A DNA stretch of 64,000 nt from Prorocentrum cordatum (lineage: Eukaryota > Sar > Dinophyceae > Prorocentrales > Prorocentraceae). The stretch's first letter is position 1; each line of letters opens with the position of its first letter. A program made the position numbers and the translations under genes. The notes beneath the pieces are model-generated. The model saw only the letters and a list, made by a program, of their open reading frames with translations, had not been told where the DNA came from and searched no databases. Below, in pieces: positions 32,411 through 43,606 of the stretch. Location: NCBI GenBank assembly GCA_963575745.1, contig CAUYUJ010016069.1:154501-218500 (forward strand). The letters are read 5' to 3'.

Positions 32411-33166
32411 CTACCTAGGCTCTGCCTAGAAGGGTTCTTACTCGGTGTGCTTAAAGGGCCGGGCAGTGGGGCCCGCCCCGGGCGGTTCCCCCAGTAGCCG
32501 CCCCGCGGTTCCCCCAGTTACGCCCCTTTAGCTTAGCGTTGCTTATCTCATCTCAACTTCGCTTATCGCATCTTAGCCTAGCTTAGGTTCATCTGAGCTC
32601 AGGTTTATCTTAGCCAGCTCACCTTCATCTTAGCTTCGCAGAGCTTTATTTAGCATAGCAGAGCACAGCATAGCATAGCATAGCGTAGCATAGCATAGCG
32701 CAGCATCGGATATTGTAGCCTGGGTGTAATTCCCTACCTAGGCTCTGCTTAGAGGGCTAGTTTAGCTTAGCTTAGCTTAGCTTAACTTAGCATAGCGCAG
32801 CGCTGCATCAGCAGAACAAAGCATAGCATAACATAGCCAAGCATAGCATAACATAGCGCAGCATAACATAGCATAGCATAGCATAGCATCGCATAGCGCA
32901 GCTTAGCATAGCATAGCTAAGCGTAAAGAGCCGGGCAGTGGGGCTCGCCCCGGGCGGTTCCCCCGGCATCCGCCCCGCGGTTCCCCCAGTGACGTTCCTC
33001 TAGCTTCGCGTTGCTTATCTCATCTTAGCTTAGCTTATTTCATCTTACCTTAGCTTAGCTTCATCTAGGCCCTGCCTAGAAAGGGTTCTTACTCATTATG
33101 CTGAAAGGGCCGGGCAGTGGAACCCGCCCCGGGCGGTTCCCCCAGGATCCGCCCGGGGCGGGTTCC
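32411..33166. repeat. Three-copy GGGCCGGGCAGTGG module with TAGCA pentamer arrays
   Basis: A module made of CTCTGCCTAGAAGGGTTCTT, GGGCCGGGCAGTGGGGC and CGCCCCGGGCGGTTCCCCC occurs at about 32416-32520, about 32933-33000 and 33064-33145. Between the modules are arrays of TAGCA/TAGCT pentamers (AGCATAGCATAGC, TTAGCTTAGC), for instance about 32640-32700 and 32760-32925. No coding potential. Confidence 0.8.
33119..33166. repeat. Perfect 18-bp inverted repeat (GC-rich stem-loop)
   Basis: GGAACCCGCCCCGGGCGG at 33119-33136 is matched exactly in reverse complement at 33149-33166, with a 12-base loop. It forms the end of the third GGGCCGGGCAGTGG module and abuts an A-rich segment. Confidence 0.9.
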
Positions 33167-33259
33167 AAGCAAAAACAAAACAAAAATGCAACACCAAAAG
33201 CAAACACACAAAGGACAAACAGACCAAAGAGCAAGACTGCGAAACAACAACAAAACCAA

Positions 33260-33445
33260 TACGAAAGTGTATATGTAGATGTAGATGTAGTTGTAGGTAT
33301 GGATGTTGCTGTAGACCTAGGTGTATCTGTAGGTGTAGATGCAGATGTGGATGTGAGTTTCGCTGTTGGTGTTGATGTGGATGTAGACGCAGGTGCAGAT
33401 GTTGCTGTAGCTTTCGGTTTAGATGTACATGTTGCTTTCCTAGAT
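33260..33445. repeat. GTAGAT / GTTGCT hexamer-like repeat
   Basis: Degenerate hexamers (GTAGATGTAGATGTAG, GTTGATGTGGATG) read as a Val/Asp cycle forward and a His/Leu/Gln cycle in reverse. Confidence 0.8.
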
Positions 33446-33499
33446 CCTCCAACTCCTAGGTAGGGTCGCGCTGGGATAATTGTTGTTTTGTTGCGTCGT

Positions 33500-33715
33500 C
33501 CCCACCCCCCCACTCCGCGACCCGCCCGCGACCCGCCTGCGACCCACCAGCGACCCACCTCGCGACCCACCCGCGACCCGCCCCGCGACCCACCCGCGCG
33601 ACCCAGTCGCGACCCACCCACGACCCACCCCGCGACCCACCCGCGCGACCCACTCGCGACCCACCCACGACCCACCCCACGACCCACCCGCGACCCACAC
33701 GCGATCCACCCCGTG
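33500..33715. repeat. CGCGACCCACC minisatellite
   Basis: Tandem 9-12 bp units around CGCGACCCACC with CCCGCGACCCGCC variants. Open frames on both strands are artefacts. Confidence 0.88.
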
Positions 33716-34215
33716 CCCGCCCCCTCACTCTTATCCGCAATTGCGGGGTGCTACGTAGCTTATCGCAGAAGGCCGCGTTGCGTGCGGACTCGCGCGAACC
33801 AGGGCCGCGCCCAGCTGCCGACACGCGTTCCTGCGGCAGGGCCATGCCCAGCTGCCCGTTGACGTCGCCAGGACAGGTTGAGTGCACTTCTTGCCAGGAG
33901 CGCGAGGCGGCGGAAAACTATCATTTCGTCGCGTCGACATCGCAGGGTAGGGTAGTGCGCGAGAGCGGGGAGTTCCCGACAGGCAACTCTGACAGAGACT
34001 TGTGCGGCCAACCGGCCGCCTGCGCTGGATCGGCGGAATGGGTTCTTGCGGCTAGAACGTTAAGCTGCGATCTGCGCGTTGCTTTGTTTTCTGCATGTGG
34101 TAGTTGTGTTGCGCGCCTGTGCTGCGCGCCGTGTTGGCGGCCGGATAGCAGTTTTTTCTTTGCGCGAGGCAAGCATGTTCGCGTTCAGAGAACACTGCGC
34201 CCGGAGCCACCTGTT
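33716..34215. other. Unique spacer left of element A
   Basis: No domain is recognised in any frame. A plus-strand frame around 33840-34170 has several Cys residues (CTSCQERE, CGSCVARLCCAPC) but no zinc-ribbon spacing. Confidence 0.45.
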
Positions 34216-34340
34216 ACCTAACAGCGAAGACTGATAGGTTTCTAGTGGTCTAAAAAAAGCTCACAGATCACTCCACAGGGGGGTCCGGGCAGGTGTTGGG
34301 AGTTGCCGGGCGGGTTGAGTCCACCTCGTTTTTCACCAAC

Positions 34341-34910
34341 AGTCACACACTTCGTGCTCTTCGAGTTCCCAGAACTCCATTCCCAGGCTCATTCTGAATA
34401 ACCGGATGCAACAGTCACACACTTCGTGCTCTTCGAGATCCCAGAACTCCATTCCCGGGCCACATTCTGGAGGGCCGGATGCAACAGTCACACACTTCGT
34501 GCTCTTCGAGTTCCCAGAACTCCATTCCCGGGCCACATTCTGGAGGGCCGGATGCAACAGTCACACACTTCGTGCTCTTCGAGTTCCCAGAACTCCATTC
34601 CCGGGCCACATTTTGGATGCCCGGAGCCAACTGTAGGCCACTTCGTGCTCTTCGATTTCCCAGAACTCCATTCCCGGGCCACATTTTGAATGCCCGGAGC
34701 CAACTGTAGGCCACTTCGTGCTCTTCGAGTTCCCAGAACTCCATTCCCGGGCCACATTTTGAATGCCCGGAGCCAACTGTAGGCCACTTCGTGCTCTTCG
34801 AGTTCCCAGAACTCCATTCCCGGGCCACATTTTGAATGCCCGTAGCCAACTGTAGGCAACTTCGTGCTCTTCGACTTCCCAGAACTCCCATTCCTGGGCC
34901 ACATTTTCAG
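34341..34910. repeat. 73-bp tandem repeat, eight units (in element A)
   Basis: The anchor ACTTCGTGCTCTTCGA recurs at 34349, 34421, 34494, 34567, 34640, 34713, 34786 and 34859, a spacing of 72-73 bases. Two subtypes occur: ACATTCTGGAGGGCCGGATG units on the left and ACATTTTGAATGCCCGGAGC units on the right. The same arrays occur in copies B (about 56700-57115) and C (about 61610-62180). Confidence 0.9.
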
Positions 34911-34914
34911 CAGG

Positions 34915-35715
34915 GGCAAGAGCACGACGAGGAGGAGGACGAGCAAGACCAGGAGGACGAGGACGAGCAGGAGCAGGACGAGGAGCAGGAGGAGCAGGAG
35001 AAGAAGGACGAGCAGGAGGAGGAGGAGGACGAGCAGGAGGAGGAGGACGACCAGGAGGAGGAGGACGACCAGGAAGAGGAGGAGGAGGAGGAGGGGAGGG
35101 GGAGGAGTACCAGGAGGAGGAGGAGGAGGAGGAGGAGGAGGAGGAAGAGGAGGAGGAGGAGGAGGAGGACGAGGACGAGGAGGAGGAGGAGGAGGGGGGG
35201 GGAGAGTACCAGGAGGAGGAGAACGAGGACCACCAGGAGGAGGAGGAGGAGGAGGAGGAGGAGGAGGAGGAGGAGGAGGAGGAGGAGAGAACACCACGAG
35301 GAGGAGGACGAGCAAGACGAGGAGGACGAGAACGAGGGCGACCAGGAAGAACCAGGAAGAGGAGGAGGAGGAGGAGGAGGGGAGGGGGAGGACTACCAGG
35401 AGGAGGAGGAGGAGGAGGAGGAGGAGGAAGAGGAGGAGGAGGACGAGGAGGAGGAGGAGGAGGACGAGGAGGAGGAGGGGGGGGAGAGCACCAGGAGGAG
35501 GAGAACGAGGACTACCAGGAGGAGGAGGAGGAGGAGGAGGAGGAGGAGGAGGAGGAGGAGGAGGAGAGCACCAGGGAGGAGGAGGACGAGCAAGGACCGA
35601 GGAGGACGAGAACGAGGGACGAGCAGGAAGAAGAGGAGGAGGAGGAGGAGGAGGAGGAGCGAAGAGGAGGAGGAGGAGGAGGAGGAGCAGGAGAAAGAGG
35701 AGGAGGAGGAGGAGG
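34915..35715. repeat. Long GAG/GAC tract (in element A)
   Basis: About 800 bases of GAGGAG with GACGAG and CAGGAG interruptions. It reads as Glu/Asp/Gln-rich or Arg-rich forward and as poly-Ser or poly-Leu/Val in reverse. Interruption order matches copy C closely over its first 150 bases. Confidence 0.92.
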
Positions 35716-35907
35716 CAGGCTGAGGCTGAGGCTGTGACTCGACTGCCGTTGCCGCTGCGACTGTCATCGCGAATGCGACTACGACTGCGAGAACAGCAGA
35801 ATTCGACAACTGGATTTTCATCTGAATCTTAAGGGGAATGCTTTCAGATATGCTTCTACACATCGCTGTTAGGTTGCTTTGCCGGGATAATTTTTTCTGA
35901 AGCGTCC

Positions 35908-36003
35908 ATGCGGCCGAGATTTGGGCCAGAGCGGGCCCGAACTATCGGACCATGCGTTCCCCGAGCCGTTGTGGAAAGCCTCCTGGGAACACGCGGGGGA
36001 GAA
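35908..36003. repeat. Second copy of the 29.1-kb hairpin segment
   Basis: CTATCGGACCATGCGTTCCC and GAGCCGTTGTGGAAAGCCTC correspond to 29178-29213 with a few changes. A GAG-rich tract follows at about 36000-36065 and then a reverse-orientation piece of the CTTGG array (CCTCCAAGACGGCC, about 36115-36200). Confidence 0.7.
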
Positions 36004-36357
36004 GGAAGAGGAGGAGTAGGAGGAGGAGGAGGAGGAGGAGGAGGAGGAAGAGGAGGAGGAGGAAGAGCCGCGCAAGGCTACGCAAACTTGCGCGACGTCC
36101 GGAAAACCGAGAACACATCCCCCAAGACGGCTCAATATGGCCTCCAAGACGGCCGAGATGGCCCAAGATGGCTTCCAATATGCCTCCAAGACGGCCAAGA
36201 CTCACCTCACGCGTGGGCACATCGGGACGCCAATATGGACATCACCAACAACTTTCAATATCTGTCTATCCGTTTACGTTTCTGTATCTTTCGTCACCTT
36301 CTTCTCTGACCTCACTATATTGGGGAGGCCTTACAGCCAGTGCCGCCGACCCTGAAC

Positions 36358-36365
36358 GACGATGT

Positions 36366-36444
<79 letters not shown>

Positions 36445-36455
36445 TACGACGACGA
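36358..36455. repeat. (GAC)n microsatellite
   Basis: Run of GAC triplets, poly-Asp or poly-Thr/Arg according to frame; a related tract of GACGGAGACGACG units lies at about 37190-37300. Confidence 0.92.
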
Positions 36456-36459
36456 AGAG

Positions 36460-37020
36460 CGCTCTCGGGGGCCTGTCGGGGGCCTCTTGGGGCCTCTTGG
36501 GAGGCTCTTGGGAGGCCTCTTGGGGCCCTCTATTGGGACTTCCTCGAGGTTTCTTGGGGGCCTCTTGGGGCATTTTTGGGGGCTTCTTGGGGGGGCATCT
36601 GGGGCCTGGGAGCCTTTCGTGCCGAGGGCTCGAAATGTCCGTTCGGGTCCCCTGTCTGGGCTCCCTCTTGGGGCCGTCTTGCGGGCCTCTTGGGCTGTCT
36701 TGGGGCCCTCTTGGGTCGTTCTGGGGCCCTCTCGGAGGCCTCTTGGGCGATATTGGATGCCTCTTGGGCTGTCCTGGAGCGTCGGGAAGCCCACAAGTCG
36801 ACCCAAAGCTTTCAAACATTGACGGAACATCTGTGATTGTTGCTCCTGGGGTCCATCGTGGGAGTGCTCTTGGAGGCCTCTTGGGGCGTCTTGAAGTCTC
36901 TTGAGCCGTCTGCAGGCTCTTCTGGCGTCTTGGGCCGAGAATTCGGCGATCCGGGGCCATCGGGGACCGTCATGGGGGCCTCTTGGGGCACTTCTGCCGC
37001 GTCTTGGGGCTTCTCTGGGC
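36460..37020. repeat. CTTGG/GGCCTC array, second locus
   Basis: Same word set as at 28.7-31.0 kb, including one A-rich spacer at about 36785-36840 (CCAAAGCTTTCAAACATTGA). Confidence 0.8.
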
Positions 37021-37436
37021 CCCGGAACCGCCCGGGGGGATGCGCATCTGGGTCGCGACCCCCTCCCGGGACCCCCGTCCCTGGCGGGGAGGGGATCGAA
37101 GGGAAGGGGCTTCCCCTTCGACTCAGCTACGACGTTGCTCAATGTCGGCTTGGCTGACGCGCTTAAGGAGGAGGGCCCAGGGAAAGGAGATGGGGGACGA
37201 CGGAGACGACGATTGACGGAGACGACGAGGAGACGACGGAGACGCAGACGATGACGGAGACGACGAGGAGACGACGGAGACGACCCGACGACGACGACGA
37301 CGGCGACCAACGGAAGAGCATCTTCCACACGCCACCAGTCACGTTTTTGTTGTTGTTTTTTTGTAACATGCACTTCTGCACATAATTCTCTGACCTCTCT
37401 AGAAGTGTCGGTCTACATAACTATCTATTTGTTTAT

Positions 37437-37500
37437 CGGGACAACCGTCGGGACCATCATCGGGACAACCACCGGGACAACCATCGGGACAACCATCGGC
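37437..37500. repeat. 12-bp ATCGGGACAACC minisatellite
   Basis: Five to six tandem copies of (A/G/T)TCGGGACAACC/ATC with single-base variants. Confidence 0.88.
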
Positions 37501-37794
37501 TGTGCCCATCAAAGTATGTGTGTTCCCCAGTCGGCTCTTGCACTTAGGGGTTATCGCTTGCTTTCCACAAGGGTATGATGGGTGACCCGAGGATTCGTTT
37601 GGTGGCCGCCCCGTGGCCGCCCAACGCAGCGTGCACCAAAGGTCTCGCACCACAGCTCACATTTCATAACATGCACCACGTAGATTGCTCTACGTTCTGG
37701 ACACAACCTGTGTCGCAATCTAAAGCGCCAGTTGTGTTTCGTCTTGTACATGGCACGTCCAGAATACAGTGACTCATTGTCTTGGGGCCCACGT

Positions 37795-37927
37795 TGGCAA
37801 AACAAAAAGCGCACACGCACACACAAACACACATATACACACATACACATACACACCACACACACGCACACGCGCACACGCACATACGCGCAAGCACGCA
37901 CGCACGCACGCACACACACGCTCGCAT

Positions 37928-37981
<54 letters not shown>

Positions 37982-38115
37982 GCACACGCGCACGCACGCA
38001 CGCGCGCACGCGCACACGCGCGCGCACGCACGCACGCATGCACGCACGCGCACGCAAATACATACGCACTCGCACTCGCACTCGCACACGCACACGCACA
38101 CGCACGCGCACACTT
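37795..38115. repeat. CA / CACGCACG microsatellite
   Basis: Alternating purine-pyrimidine DNA, ACAC then CGCACGCACG then CACTCG/CACACG. The alternation is of the kind that can adopt Z-DNA. Confidence 0.93.
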
Positions 38116-38159
38116 TTCCGCGTCGGCGACAAGGCAGGGACTGCTCTGGCGATGTAATG

Positions 38160-39560
38160 GTAGTGGGACACACAAAAACGCGAATTGAGCCGCGGTGCGC
38201 GGGGGAAGAGAGGAGGCCCGGCGCGGGAGGGAAGATGAAGGAGGCCGGGCCCGCTCAGAGCATGGCCAGGCGGCGGCGGGAGGGGCGGCGGGGCCGGGGA
38301 CTAGCCGCGGCGGCAGGGCAGCAGTTGAGGGTAGGCAGCCAGAAGGCTGCTGGGCACACGCCCGGGGGGGGGAGGCACCAGATCTAGCGAGAGCTGGAGG
38401 CAGAAACAGTACAGCGAGGCGGACCGTGGTGACGAGATCCGAGTGACCTCCAGGCAACCGAGAGCGGACAGCCGGAGCGGACCACCTCAGGTGAAGAGTC
38501 GGGGGAGCTGGGGAAGTAGCCCCAGCAGGCGGGGGCGAGAGAGGCGTGGGCCAGCCGAGGCGCCGAGATCCGGATGACCTGCGAGGCGACCTGTGGGGGC
38601 GGCCACGCCGTGCCACCCAATGCGGGGGGGTCCAGAGGACGAAAGCGCAGCCGGGCGTGGAGGCGGGGCCCGTGGACCGACGGCGCCGGTGGACGAAACC
38701 AGCCAGAGGGGGCGGCCTGAAAACCAGGCAGAGGAGTTGGGGGTGCCGAGGCTGAGGGAGGCCTGCCAAGCACCCGCCCCAGGCGGAGACCCGAAGGCCT
38801 GGAAACCAGGCAAAGCGGCGATGGGGCGCAGGAGCAGCGCCAACGCAGTGAAGACCTGGCTCGAGGAGGAGGAGGCGGCGGGCGTGCGCCCGGGGCCAAA
38901 ATTCTGAAGGCGGGCGATCCTGCCTGCGCATGGCAGGGGATGCAGCGGCGGGGGCAGGGGCCTCCTCGCCAGAGCGAAGCGAGGGAGGGCGGGGAGCCAA
39001 CAGCCCTGCGGCCGGGCGAGGGCGCGAGGGCGGAGGGGGAGGGGCGCGGCGGCATCGAGGCGAGCGGCAGCACCAGCTCACTGGGACCAAGGCCGGGTGC
39101 GAGCCCGAAGGCAGGGCCCAGGCGCGCGCGGGGTGGCCGACAGCGAGTCGACCCACGCCGCGCCAGGAGGACGCGTGGGGAGAGGCCCCGCGGCGGGGCG
39201 CGCGGGCGGCCCCGCGGCGCCGCGTGGGAAGAGGGGCCGGGGGGCAGCAGGCCTCCAGTGTGCCGCGGCGGGGAGGGCGGGGGAACGCCAGAGACGGCGG
39301 GCGAAATGCCACACCGGGCGGGTGCGCCGCACGAGAGCGGGCGGGGGGGTAGCGCCGAGCGGGTGCGTTGGACACGGCGTGCGAGGCAGAAGGCTGCGAG
39401 CGGAGGGCACGGGGGTAGCACCGAGCAGGTGCACCGGGGTGCGATGGGAGGCAGGGCGAGACGCCGTGTTGGAGGGCGCTGCCACTGGGGAGCAGTCGCA
39501 GCGGGGGCGTCGGCACACGGCCACACCGAACAGGTGCATTAAGTTTGCGAGCCAGCTGCG
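38160..39560. other. GC-rich DNA, open frames without a domain
   Basis: A minus-strand frame is open across this whole region (Pro/Ala/Arg/Ser-rich) and extends into the CA repeat, which shows that openness here follows from base composition. Plus-strand frames are Gly/Arg/Ala-rich. I see no gene. Confidence 0.5.
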
Positions 39561-39864
39561 GTCGGTCGACGATGGAGGTAGCAGGAGTGTACGGGGGCGA
39601 AATCCTGCGCATGGAATGGAGATGGCGGTTCGGCCAGCTGCAGTCGCCGACCAGCGGCGAGTGGAGGAGCCCGGACACCGCTGTCTGGCGAGGTCATTGT
39701 TGGGCCAAGTGGGGTCGGCAGGTCAGGGATATCCGAGGCTTCTGGGAGCAGGTTTGAAGCCCTTCGGGAGCTCCTTGGGGGCCTCTTTGAGGCCTTGTAG
39801 AGCTCGCCTTGGTTGTAGGTCGTGGGCGAGAGTGGGGCTTAGTCTGAGCCTCGTGTTTTTCCCA

Positions 39865-39995
39865 ACCATCCTTGGTTGGGTATTCGTTTTGAATAAGGGA
39901 CTGTGGTCTCCACCTTCCTTCCTCCCGCCTCCCTCCTTCCTCCTGCGTCCTGCTTCCTGCTTTATTCCCAAACCCCCTTGGTTGGGTATTCGTTT
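39865..39995. repeat. Direct repeat CTTGGTTGGGTATTCGTTTT, two copies
   Basis: The 20-mer plus the following GAATA occurs at about 39870 and 39969, each followed by CTCCCGCCTCCCTCCT-like pyrimidine-rich sequence; spacing is about 99 bases, close to the satellite that begins just downstream. Confidence 0.75.
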
Positions 39996-40059
39996 TGAAT
40001 AGAGCACTGATCGCGCGTCTCCTCCCGCCTCCCTCCTGCCTCTTGCCTGCCTCCTCCTG

Positions 40060-41895
40060 TCTTGCCTGCGGGGGGCTGCGATCTGAGAAACTGTCGCTAC
40101 TTTCGAGGCCTGCTGGGGGGCCCGGCACAGTGACGCCACGCGCGGACCCAAATTAGACCTCGCCATCCCTGGGGGGCTGCGATCTGTGAAACTGTCGCCA
40201 CTTTCGAGGCCTGCTGGGGGGCCCAGCACAGTGACGCCACGCGCGGACCCAAATTTGACCTCGCCATCCCTGGGGGGCTGCGATCTGCGGAATCGTCGCC
40301 ACTTTCGAAGGTTGCTGGCGGGTCCAGCACAGTGACGCCACGCGCGGACCCAAATTTGACCTCGCCATCCCTGGGGGGCTGCGATCTGTGAAACTGTCGC
40401 CACTTTCGAGGCCTGCTGGGGCCCAGCACAGTGACGCCACGCGCGGGCCCAAATTAGACCTCGCCATCCCTGGGGGGCTGCAATCTGTGAAACTGTCGCC
40501 GCTTTCGAGGCCTGCTGGGGTGTCCTACGGAGTGAGGCACCGCGCGGATCTGAGCGGGACATCCCCGTCCCTGGGGGGCTGCGATCTGCGAAACTATCGC
40601 CACTTTCGAGGGCTGCTGGTGGGTCCAGCGGAGTGAGGCATCGCGCCGATCTGAGCGGGACCCCGCCGTGCCTGGGGGGCTGCGATCTGCGAAACGGTCG
40701 CCACTTTCGAGGGCTGCTGGTGGGTCCAGCGGAGTGAGGCACCGCGCAGATCTGAGCGGGACCCCGCCGTGCCTGGGGGGCTGCGATCTGCGAAATGGTC
40801 GCCACTTTCGAGGGCTGTTGGTGGGTCCAGCGGAGTGAGGCACCGCGCAGATCTGAGCGGGACCCCGCCGTCCCTGGGGGGGCTGCGATCTGCGAAACGG
40901 TCGCCACGTTCGGGGGCTGCTGGTGGGTCCAGCGGAGTGAGGCAACGCGCAGATCTGAACGGGACCTCGCCGTGCCTGGGGGGTGCGAAACCGTCGCCAC
41001 TTTCGAGGGCTGCTAGTGGGTCCTGCGGAGTGAGGCGCCGCGCAGATCCGAGCGGGACCTCTCCGTCCCTGGGGGGCTGCGATGTGCGGAACTGTCGCCT
41101 CTTTCGAGGGCTGCTGGTGGGTCCAGCGGAGTGAGGCATCGCGCCGGACCCCGCCGTCCCTGGGGGGCTGCGATCTGCGAAACTATCGCCACTTTCGAGG
41201 GCTGCTGGTGGGTCCTGTGGAGTGAGGCGCCGCGCAGATCTGAGCGGGACCTCGCCGTGCCTGGGGGGCTGCGATCTGCGGAACTGTCGCCACTTTCGAG
41301 GGCTGCTGGTGGGTCCAGCGGAGTGAGGCACCGCGCAGATCTGAGCGGGACCCCGCCGTGCCTGGGGGGCTGCGATCTGCGAACCTGTCTCCACTTTCGA
41401 AGGCTGCTGGCGGGTCCAGCGGAGTGAGGCACTGCGCAGATCTGAGCGGGACCTCGCCGTCCCTGGGGGGCTGCGATCTGCGAAACGGTCGCCACTTTCG
41501 AGGGCTGCTGGTAGGTCCAGCGGAGTGAGGCACCGCGCAGGTCTGAGCGGGACCTTGCCGTCCCTGAGGGGCTGCGATCTGCGAAGCTGTCGCCACTTTC
41601 GTGGGCAACTGGTGGGTCTTGCGGAGTGAGGCACCGCGCAGATCTGAGCAGGGCCTCGCCGTCCCTGGGGGGGCTGCGATCTGCGAAACGGTCCCCACTT
41701 TCGAGGGCTGCTGGTGGGTCCAGCGGGGTGAGGCACCGCGCAGATCTGAGCGGGGCCTCGCCGTCCTTGGGGGGCTGCGATCTGCGAAACCGTTGCTACG
41801 TTCGAAGTCTGGTGGCGGGTTCACCGGAGCGAGGCACCAGGCAGATCTGAGCGAGACATCGCAATCCTTGGGGGGCTGCGAACCTCACGAATGCC
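40060..41895. repeat. Satellite of about 101 bp, roughly 18 units
   Basis: The anchor GGGGGGCTGCGATCTG recurs about every 99-103 bases (for example 40171, 40272, 40373, 40573). Two subfamilies occupy separate blocks: the left four or five units carry CAGCACAGTGACGCCACGCG, the rest carry CCAGCGGAGTGAGGCACCGC and CAGATCTGAGCGGGACC. Frames on the minus strand stay open for hundreds of codons as an artefact. The last units (41780-41895) are degraded. Confidence 0.9.
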
Positions 41896-42039
41896 GCTCG
41901 CAGAAGTATATGCGCCCATGTCACGTCACCACCTCCGTACAACGTCTCCCAAGCTATTGCGCAGGGGTTGGGTACGTCGCCAGGGTAATTGTGTGCCTGG
42001 GTCGTGAGTTGTGGGTGAGAGTTCTCATGCATGCTTCTT

Positions 42040-42590
42040 GGGGTAGTTTCGGAGGGCTCTCGGGGGCTCCTGGGGGGGCAGTTTTGAAGCCCCTTGGGAG
42101 CTTCTTGGGGGCCTCGTTGGGGCCTCGTGGAGCTTCCTGGGGGCCTCTTAGGGGGGCATCCTGGGGCCTCTTCGGGCTTTCTTGGGAGCCTCTGGTGGCG
42201 CCCTTGGGGCGCCTTGGGGCCGCACGCTCGAACTGCCCGCGCGTGTTTCCCGATTGGAGCCTCTCTTGGGCGTGTCGTGGGGCTGTATTTGGCTGTCTTG
42301 GGGGCCTCTTGGGCTCTCTTGGGGCCGTTTTGGAGCACCTTTCGGAGCACCTTGTGTGGAGCCTCTTGAGCCGTCTTGGGACGATCTTCGGGGCCTCTTG
42401 GGGCGATCCTCTAAGTCTCCTGGGGCTTCTTGGACGCCGCGAAAGCGCAACTGCGAATTACTGAACATGTACGTTTTCCGACGGGAATGGGACGAGTTGT
42501 TGTTTCTTGGGTCCTTCTTGCGGATGCTCTTGGGGACCTTTTGAGGCGTCTTGTGGGCCCCTTGGGCCGTCTTGGGGCCACAGGGAGGTC
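42040..42590. repeat. CTTGG/GGCCTC array, third locus
   Basis: Same word set; spacer-like sequence (GCGAAAGCGCAACTGCGAAT … TTGTTTCTTGGG) at about 42438-42515. Confidence 0.75.
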
Positions 42591-42599
42591 GTCTGAGGC

Positions 42600-43600
42600 T
42601 GGCTGAAAAGCTGCCAGGAAGGAGCAGCCTGCAAACTGGGGGTCTGGGCCCTTGAGTTCCTATCAGCCCCTCTACCTCTGAGGGTTGCAGGGCTGCATGA
42701 GCCTTCGGGCATTCCATTACGTGCTGAAAGCGTGGTGGCGGATCTGCCGATTTGATGATCTCATCGTTTTGCTATCGGAATGTTATCGGGTCAATCATCG
42801 CGGCAACCATGATATTTATTTCCAGCTACTTATCTGTATCACCCGATATCGGCCCCGTTTATATACCAATCGATCTCTTTATCAATCTATATGTCGATCT
42901 CACTGTCTTTCTACCGGGGACTCACCAGGACAGGCATCGGGGCAACCATCTCGTGTTGGTATGATCGCGCGCCGCAAGAACCGTGCACTACCATGCTCTA
43001 CTCGTCTCGGCTCTGCTCTACTGCGCAACCCACATGCGCAACCCGCATGCGCAGACCGCGCGGTTTCCCCGCATGCGTAGCTCCATGCGCAGGCCGCTCG
43101 TGCAACCCCTGTGCAGAACCGGCATGCGCAACACTGGCAAAGTCGTTCCCGAAGGCGTGGCACAGGGCCTCAGGCTCTCGGGACGGGCAGAACTCGATGT
43201 GCGAGCCGTTTCGTTAATGTCAGCATGTGCACGACATGCCTAGGCAGGGAGGTCGATCAACTGCGATCTCAGTGCTGAATGCATGCGCTTAGAGACAAGT
43301 GCAAGTATCCACAACAGGTGAAATGCTGTCCACCCCGTTCACGCGTAAGTTCAGCCGGGCGTTTCAGACTAAGATCGCGCCCCATGTTCAAACAATTTTC
43401 AGCATCGTTCATGTGCGCGTGGGCACTCCCGAGGCTTTGCAGCGGGCACCTTTCCACGAGGCATGGATTGAGCGGTTTCATGATCACAGCAAGGCCTATG
43501 GTGCCACGCATTGCGAGCCAGATGCGAATCGTTTTGCTCCTACTGTTCCTCACCCCTTGCACTTCCACTTGAATGGCATATCCCTGCGCGTGCAAGAGAT
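42600..43600. other. Unique DNA with ATGCGCA motif cluster
   Basis: Between about 43019 and 43140 the word ATGCGCA/GCATGCG occurs at least six times, irregularly spaced. An AT-richer stretch lies at 42770-42910. No gene recognised. Confidence 0.5.
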
Positions 43601-43606
43601 GGGAGG

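Larger units (their letters stand above)
34216..35890. mobile_element. TIR element, copy A (internally deleted)
   Basis: The left inverted repeat ACCTAACAGCGA is at 34216-34227 and the right one TCGCTGTTAGGT at 35863-35874, followed by the conserved TGCTTTGCCGGGATAATTT that all three copies share. Inside, in order: a 5' leader (GACTGATAGGTTTCTAG … GGGGGGTCCGGGCAGG), eight 73-bp repeats, a long GAG tract, and the 3' segment (GCTGTGACT … AAGGGGAATGCTTTC). There is no gene. Compared with copy B it lacks everything from the end of the GAG tract to the GAGGCT-rich region, including the EEP gene. No clear target duplication is visible. Confidence 0.8.

Noticed and set aside
34827-34860. CCCGTAGCCAACTGTAGG resembling the start of the spliced leader
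   Set aside because: Only the first ten bases agree; it is a variant of the 73-bp unit, whose other copies read CCCGGAGCCAACTG.
37774-39678. 634-codon minus-strand open frame
   Set aside because: It runs through GC-rich DNA and a CA/CG repeat with no domain; openness follows from composition.
40594-41736. 380-codon minus-strand open frame
   Set aside because: Translation of the 101-bp satellite.
40060-41895. Regular repeat array considered as a CRISPR array
   Set aside because: Units are contiguous without unique spacers of fixed length, and the genome is eukaryotic.
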